From: Ehretia macrophylla
Lineage: Eukaryota; Streptophyta; Magnoliopsida; Boraginales; Ehretiaceae
Assembly: GCA_037974665.1 (NCBI GenBank)
Contig: CM075766.1
Coordinates: 50,972,569-51,036,568 of the forward strand
Length of the DNA stretch: 64,000 bases
Direction of reading: 5' to 3'
Below the pieces are notes generated by a model. The model saw only the letters and a list, made by a program, of their open reading frames with translations. It made no database searches and was not told the DNA's origin. Positions 59,217-64,000 of this stretch are shown piece after piece. The translations under genes were made by a program, and so were the position numbers. How positions within the stretch are numbered: position 1 is the stretch's first letter; every line of letters begins with the position of its first letter.

Positions 59217-62200
59217 GGTTATTAGGGTTGACCTACTGGTGGTGCACCTCAGCAGCAGCGGGTTCAGGCTCGGGCCTACACAGTTGATTTGGAGGAGATG
59301 CCTGAGGAGACTGCAGTGGTGGAAGGTAACTTCCTTATACTTGATCAACTTGTTAAAGTGTTGATTGATTCTGGTGCTACGCATTCTTTCATTACTCCTG
59401 CTTGTGTGTAACGTGTTAATTTGCAACCTGAAAAACTGCCTTATATAGTTGAGATTAATACATCTTTTACTGATAAGTATGCAACTGGCTTAATATGTAA
59501 GGATTGTAAAATACATGTTAAGGGGTATAATTTTCCTTCGGACCTTATCTTATTTCCTATCCGGGGGTATGATGTTATCTTGGGTATGGATTGGCTTTCT
59601 AAGTATGAAGCCCAGTTAAACTGTAGAACGAAGGTAATACGGTTTCAGTTGCCAGATCAGCCAGTGGTAGAGGTAGCAGGGAACTGGGGTATTAAGACGA
59701 GTTTTGTTATCTCAGCAACTAAAGCCATTAAGTTGGTGAGTAAAGGGTGTTCGGGTTATCTAGCCTATTTGATCAACAGGCTATCTGATAAGCTACAGCT
59801 GGAAGAAGTTCCTATTATTCGAGAATATCCCAATCTATTTCCCGAGGAGTTTCCAGGGTTGCCGTCAAAGAGAGATGTGGAGTTTGTGATCAATCTTATT
59901 CCCGGTACTCAACCTATTTCTAAATCAGCGTACCGGATGGCACCAGCTGAGTTGAAGGAGCTGAAAACTCAGTTGCAGGAGTTAATTGAGAAGGGTTTTA
60001 TTCAGCAGAGTTCTTCACTGTGGGGAGCACTTATTTTATTTGTGAAGAAGAAAGATAGTACTTTGAGATTATGTATTGACTATCGTGGTTTGAATCAAGT
60101 GACTATCAAGAACAAGTATCCTTTGCCATTGATTGACGAGTTGTTGATCAACTTCAGGGAGCCAAAGTCTACTCTAAGTTTGACTTGAGACAGGGGTATT
60201 ATCAGCTTCGGATTCGCACGGAGGATGTTCCGAAGTCTGCCTTTAGGACTTGGTACGGGCATTATGAGTTTGTAATTATGCCCTTTGGGTTAACTAATGC
60301 ACCGGCAGCATTTATGGATCTTACGCATCAGATTTTTCAGCCGTACTTGGATCAGTTCGTGGTGATCTTTATTGATGATATCTTGGTTTATTCCAAGTCT
60401 GAATCGGAGCACAAGCAACATCTACGTCTTGTCTTACAGAAGCTGCAGGAGCATCAGTTGTTTGCGAAGTTCAGCAAATGTAAATTTTGGCTACAACGCA
60501 TATCTTTTCTTGGCCATGTGATCACACAGAGCGGTATTTCTGTAGATCCTACTAAGATTGAAGCGATGATGTATTGGAAACGGCCGGAGAATGTTTCGGA
60601 GGTTCGTTGCTTTCTTGGCTTGGCGGGTTATTACCATAGGTTTGTCAAGGACTTTTCTAAGATTGTCGGGCCACTTTCTAAGTTAACTCAGAAACAGACT
60701 AGCTTTGTTTGGGATGAGAAATGTGAGAGTGGGTTTCAAGAGTTGAAAAAGAGATTGACTACCGCTCCAGTACTTGCTCTACTAGAGAGGACCGATAATA
60801 TGGTTATCTACAGTGATGCATCCAAGGAGGACTTGGGATGTGCACTTATGCAGAATGGTCAGGTTATTGCCTATGCTTCTAGGAAGTTGAAGCCATATGA
60901 GGTGAATTATCCGACTCATGATCTTGAGTTGGCAGCTGTTGTTTTCACACTGAAAAGTGGCGTTATTATCTGTGGGGCAGTAAGTTCGAGATTTTCACTG
61001 ATCATAAGAGTCTGAAGTATTTGTTCTCACAGAAGGAGTTGAATATGCGTCAACGGAGGTGGATAGAACTTCTCGAAGATTATAATTGTTCTATCAGTTA
61101 TCTGCCTGGGAAGGCAAATGTTGTGGCAGACACTCTTAGCCGTAAGGCGAGTGTTTCTTGTTTGGCTGTCAAGAAGTGGGAGGTTCTTGAGGAATTCACT
61201 TATTGGAGACCGTTGTTAACTCAGGTTGGGGTGATGTGTTCACACCTCCGTATTCAACCTTTATTGCTGTCCCAAATCAGAGAAGCTCAGCAACTTGATG
61301 TTAAACTTCAGAAGATCAAGGATTAAATCACGGATGATCAGTCTGACTTCAAATTACATGAGGATGGTATTCTTCGGTTTCGAAATAGGGTTTGTGTTCC
61401 CGATGAACCGGGCTTGAAGCGAGGTATTCTGGATGAGGCTCATAATTCTAGGTACACCATTCATCCTGGTGGAAACAAGATGTATCGGGACTTGAAGCAA
61501 CATTACTGGTGGAATAATATGAAGAGGGAAGTTGCTCAGTTTGTATTTAGATATTTGACTTGTCAGCGAGTGAAAGTCGAGCATCAACGACCTGCAAGTT
61601 TGCTTTAGCCGTTGGCTATACCACAGTGGAAATGGGAGCATATCACGATGGACTTCGTCATTGGTTTGCCTAGAACACCGAGAGGTAATGATGCAGTTTG
61701 GGTTGTCGTGGATCGTTTGACGAAGACAACTCACTTTATTTCGATGAGGATGGAAGATGAAGTTGCAAAGTTGACGGATCTTTATTTGGATCAGATTGTT
61801 AGACTTCACGGAATTCCGTCTAGTATTGTCTCAGATCGAGATCCTCGATTTACTTCTCGCTTGTGGGAGAAACTTCAAGAGACTTTGGGTACTCAGCTTA
61901 ACTTCAGTACAGCATATCATCCACAGACTGACGGTCAGTCCGAGAGGACTATTCAGATTCTGAAAGATATGCTCAGGGCTTGTGTTCTGGACTTTGGGAA
62001 GAACTGGGAGAAACATCTACCACTTGCTGAGTTTGCCTATAACAATAGTTATCAAGCTACTATTGGGATGACACCTTTTGCAGCTCTTTACGGTCGTAAG
62101 TGTCGTTTACCTTTATATTGGGATGAAGTAGGGGAGATGAAGACTATTGATCCGACTATTATGCCAGAGCTTTTAGAGAAGATTGAGAATGTTCAGTTGA

Positions 62201-62728
62201 TCAGGCAAAGAATTCTTACAGCGCAGAGCAGATTCAAGAGTTATGCTGATAAGCGTCGTCAGGACTTGGAGTTTACAGTCGGGGATCGGGTTTTCTTGAG
62301 ATTGTCTCCTTGTAAGGGCTTGCTCGTTATGGTAAAGGCGAAAAGTTGAGTCCGAGGTTTGTAGGGCTGTTTGAGATTACCGGCAGAGTTGGCAAGTTGG
62401 TATATCGGTTGTCTTTACCGGAGAATTTCTTTAATGTTCATGATGTCTTTCATGTGTCCAATTTGCAGAAGTATAATCCGAATCCTTCTCATATTCTAGA
62501 GCCAGAGCTGTTACAGCTTCGTGAGAATCTAACTTATGATGAGAGGCCGATTCGCATTCTTGATCAGATGGAACGGGAACTGAGATTGAAGAAGATTCCG
62601 ATAGTCAAAGTGTTGTGGAAGCATCACGGTATTGAAGAGGCTACCTGGGAGAGGCGAGATCAGATGCAGCAGCAGTACCCAAATCTTTTCCGTTCAACGA
62701 GTAAAAATTTCGGGGACGAAATTTCTTT
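59217..62728 (+). pseudogene. pol remnant of gypsy element 2
   Basis: The protease keeps its DSGATHSF active site (about 59367-59390) but is cut by a TAA at about 59409. RT runs from about 59920, with frame changes near 60145 and 60956; the catalytic FIDDILVY near 60370 is intact. RNase H ([15 protein letters not shown]) follows, then stops at 61324-61326 and 61606-61608. Integrase has its zinc finger near 61440-61570 and its core (MDFVIGLPRTPRGNDAVWVV to [20 protein letters not shown]) is open from 61612, with another frame change near 62330. The chromodomain-like tail is in 62346-62765. Fewer nonsense changes than element 1, but still dead. Confidence 0.88.
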
Positions 62729-62741
62729 AAGGGGTAGAGAA
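62729..62741 (+). other. Polypurine tract of gypsy element 2
   Basis: AAGGGGTAGAGAA directly before the 3' LTR start; one pyrimidine interrupts it. Confidence 0.75.
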
Positions 62742-64000
62742 TATGAGACCCTATATTTTACCTAACCTCGATTTGCATGTTTTGCCTTGTTTTGCGTACT
62801 TTGATCTGTTTATGTGTTATATAAGTCAGAATGTGTTAGAAATGTGATTTATATTCCTAATACATGCTATGTGTGCATTCATGAAATTTTCATAAAAAAC
62901 GGAATCAGAAATTTTATCACCGGTTTTAGTGAATAGTATTTTTGAACACCTGTCAGCTAAAATTTTTACAGGAGTGTTTTAAACGTTTTAAAACCTAGTT
63001 CTCGGGTATTGATAGACTCGTGTTTGATTAAAATGGATTTAGAATCATTTTTAGAAATTTAAAGGTTTTTACACTTTTTTTTGCAAGAAAACGAGTTTTG
63101 AGCCGACTCGGGTGAAAATATTTAAATGTAAAACTCTTTGTCACTTAAAATATATTGTCTAGAATTAATTTAGTTGTCAATTTAATAGTTGAGAAAGAAA
63201 TAGTCAAAAATATGATTTAAAATACTAAAAATACTAAAAATAAACTAAGGAAACTAACTTTGATTATTTTTAATTGTTTGACTTTAGCATATATTGCATC
63301 AACACACACTTGCAAAGCACAAAAACATCATCACACACACACACACACATGGCCGAAAGCCATTAGAGAGAAAAAGAGAAAGAAACTCAAGGTTTTTCAA
63401 GGTAATTTTTCATTAGAACTTGCAATCCAAGGCCAATTTCCATCAACCAAAGCTTGATTCCACCTCTTGAGCATCCATTGAGCATCTTTGTAGCTTCAAA
63501 ACACATCAAAGGTGAGAGAAAAATTCTAGATCTCAAAATGTCATTTTTATGTTTTTGCGTATAATTGCATTTTGAACCATTAGAAAGTTGAATTGATGTT
63601 ATATTATTGCTCAGTGCATGCTAAGGATCGTTTATATGCGTTTATATAAGATTTGAACCGTTGTAGCAAGAATTTTTATTTTCGGGTATTAAAAGTTGAG
63701 TTATTAGCTATTTGGTGATTATTTTGAGTTGTAGTGGTTGGAATCGATTGTCGTCGATTTGTAAAAGTTTGTTAAATTCGGGGTAGTGCCATTGTAATGC
63801 TGAAATTTTGATTGAGATGTTGGTGCGAAAATTCAAAAATTTCAGCCTAGATGCATTGAGGTTTTAGGGCTGTTGGGCTTGATTTGGATGTATTATGGTT
63901 GGTTTCTGAGGGGGCTTATGTAGTTGATTGAGTGAGTGAGTGATATGAACTGATTTGGAGTTGTTTGGATTAGTAGAATGTAAGTTATGATTATTTAAAG
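62742..64000 (+). repeat. 3' LTR of gypsy element 2 (truncated by window end)
   Basis: Matches the first ~1.26 kb of 55311-57727. Its first bases read TATGAGACC where the 5' LTR has TGTGAGACC, a change in the terminal TG. Confidence 0.88.

Larger units (their letters stand above)
55311..64000 (+). mobile_element. Ty3/gypsy LTR retrotransposon 2 (chromovirus-type), degenerate, cut by window end
   Basis: 5' LTR 55311-57727, primer site, gag, pol in gypsy order, polypurine tract and the first 1.26 kb of the 3' LTR (from 62742) are visible. Pol protein segments closely resemble those of element 1 (for example [19 protein letters not shown] versus [19 protein letters not shown]), so both belong to one lineage with a C-terminal tail of chromodomain type (KVLWKHHGIEEATWERR). 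Stops and frameshifts break gag and pol, so it is non-autonomous as read. LTRs differ at roughly one site in ten over the first 100 bp by eye. Confidence 0.9.

Overview
The window is nuclear DNA of a flowering plant, most likely a eudicot. The evidence is AT-rich sequence, genes split by GT-AG introns, several plant-only gene families (NPH3, ATL RING-H2, classical AGP, P-class PPR, BAHD), and plant-type Ty3/gypsy, LINE and MITE elements. The species cannot be named from the sequence. No bacterial operons, CRISPR arrays, tRNA genes or rRNA genes were seen.

Layout. 109-1148 (+) holds the last four exons of an FKBP12-type prolyl isomerase that runs off the left edge. About 3.7-6.7 kb (+) is a SAC51-type bHLH gene. 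Its leader carries the conserved SAC51 peptide uORF, split by an intron (5090-5212 + 5399-5437), ahead of the main ORF (5653-6729). 8398-11031 (-) is NPH3, the phototropin signalling adaptor. 13605-16024 (-) is a GT61 glycosyltransferase. 18328-22432 (-) is a three-exon PPR gene whose 2.8-kb intron contains a large, almost fully palindromic fold-back element. 24664-25767 (-) is an ATL RING-H2 E3 ligase. 26870-38371 (+) is a complete but heavily mutated Ty3/gypsy chromovirus-type retrotransposon with very long (3.3 kb) LTRs. 39113-40429 (+) is an intact, intronless BAHD acyltransferase followed by a small BAHD-like start remnant. 42337-42765 (-) is a classical arabinogalactan protein. 44598-49045 (-) is the seven-exon riboflavin gene RIBA1. 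50575-52890 (+) is a 5'-truncated, broken LINE. From 55311 to the right edge (+) lies a second, related gypsy element with 2.4-kb LTRs; its 3' LTR is cut by the window end.

The host genes are typical unlinked plant housekeeping, signalling and wall genes; I see no functional cluster. NPH3, GT61, PPR, ATL, AGP and RIBA1 are all on the minus strand, while FKBP12, SAC51-like, BAHD and the retroelements are on the plus strand. The right half is dominated by retrotransposons.

I found no convincing undescribed biological system. The observations most worth checking are the inverted-repeat element inside the PPR intron (a possible hairpin-siRNA source), the intron-split SAC51 uORF (retention would change its C-terminal end), the CG/CA repeat sitting just upstream of the RIBA1 TATA box and its counterpart at the SAC51-like gene, a TG repeat in place of a pyrimidine tract at an NPH3 splice acceptor, and the mutational pattern of the dead retrotransposons. 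Exon boundaries were set by hand from splice signals and family similarity.
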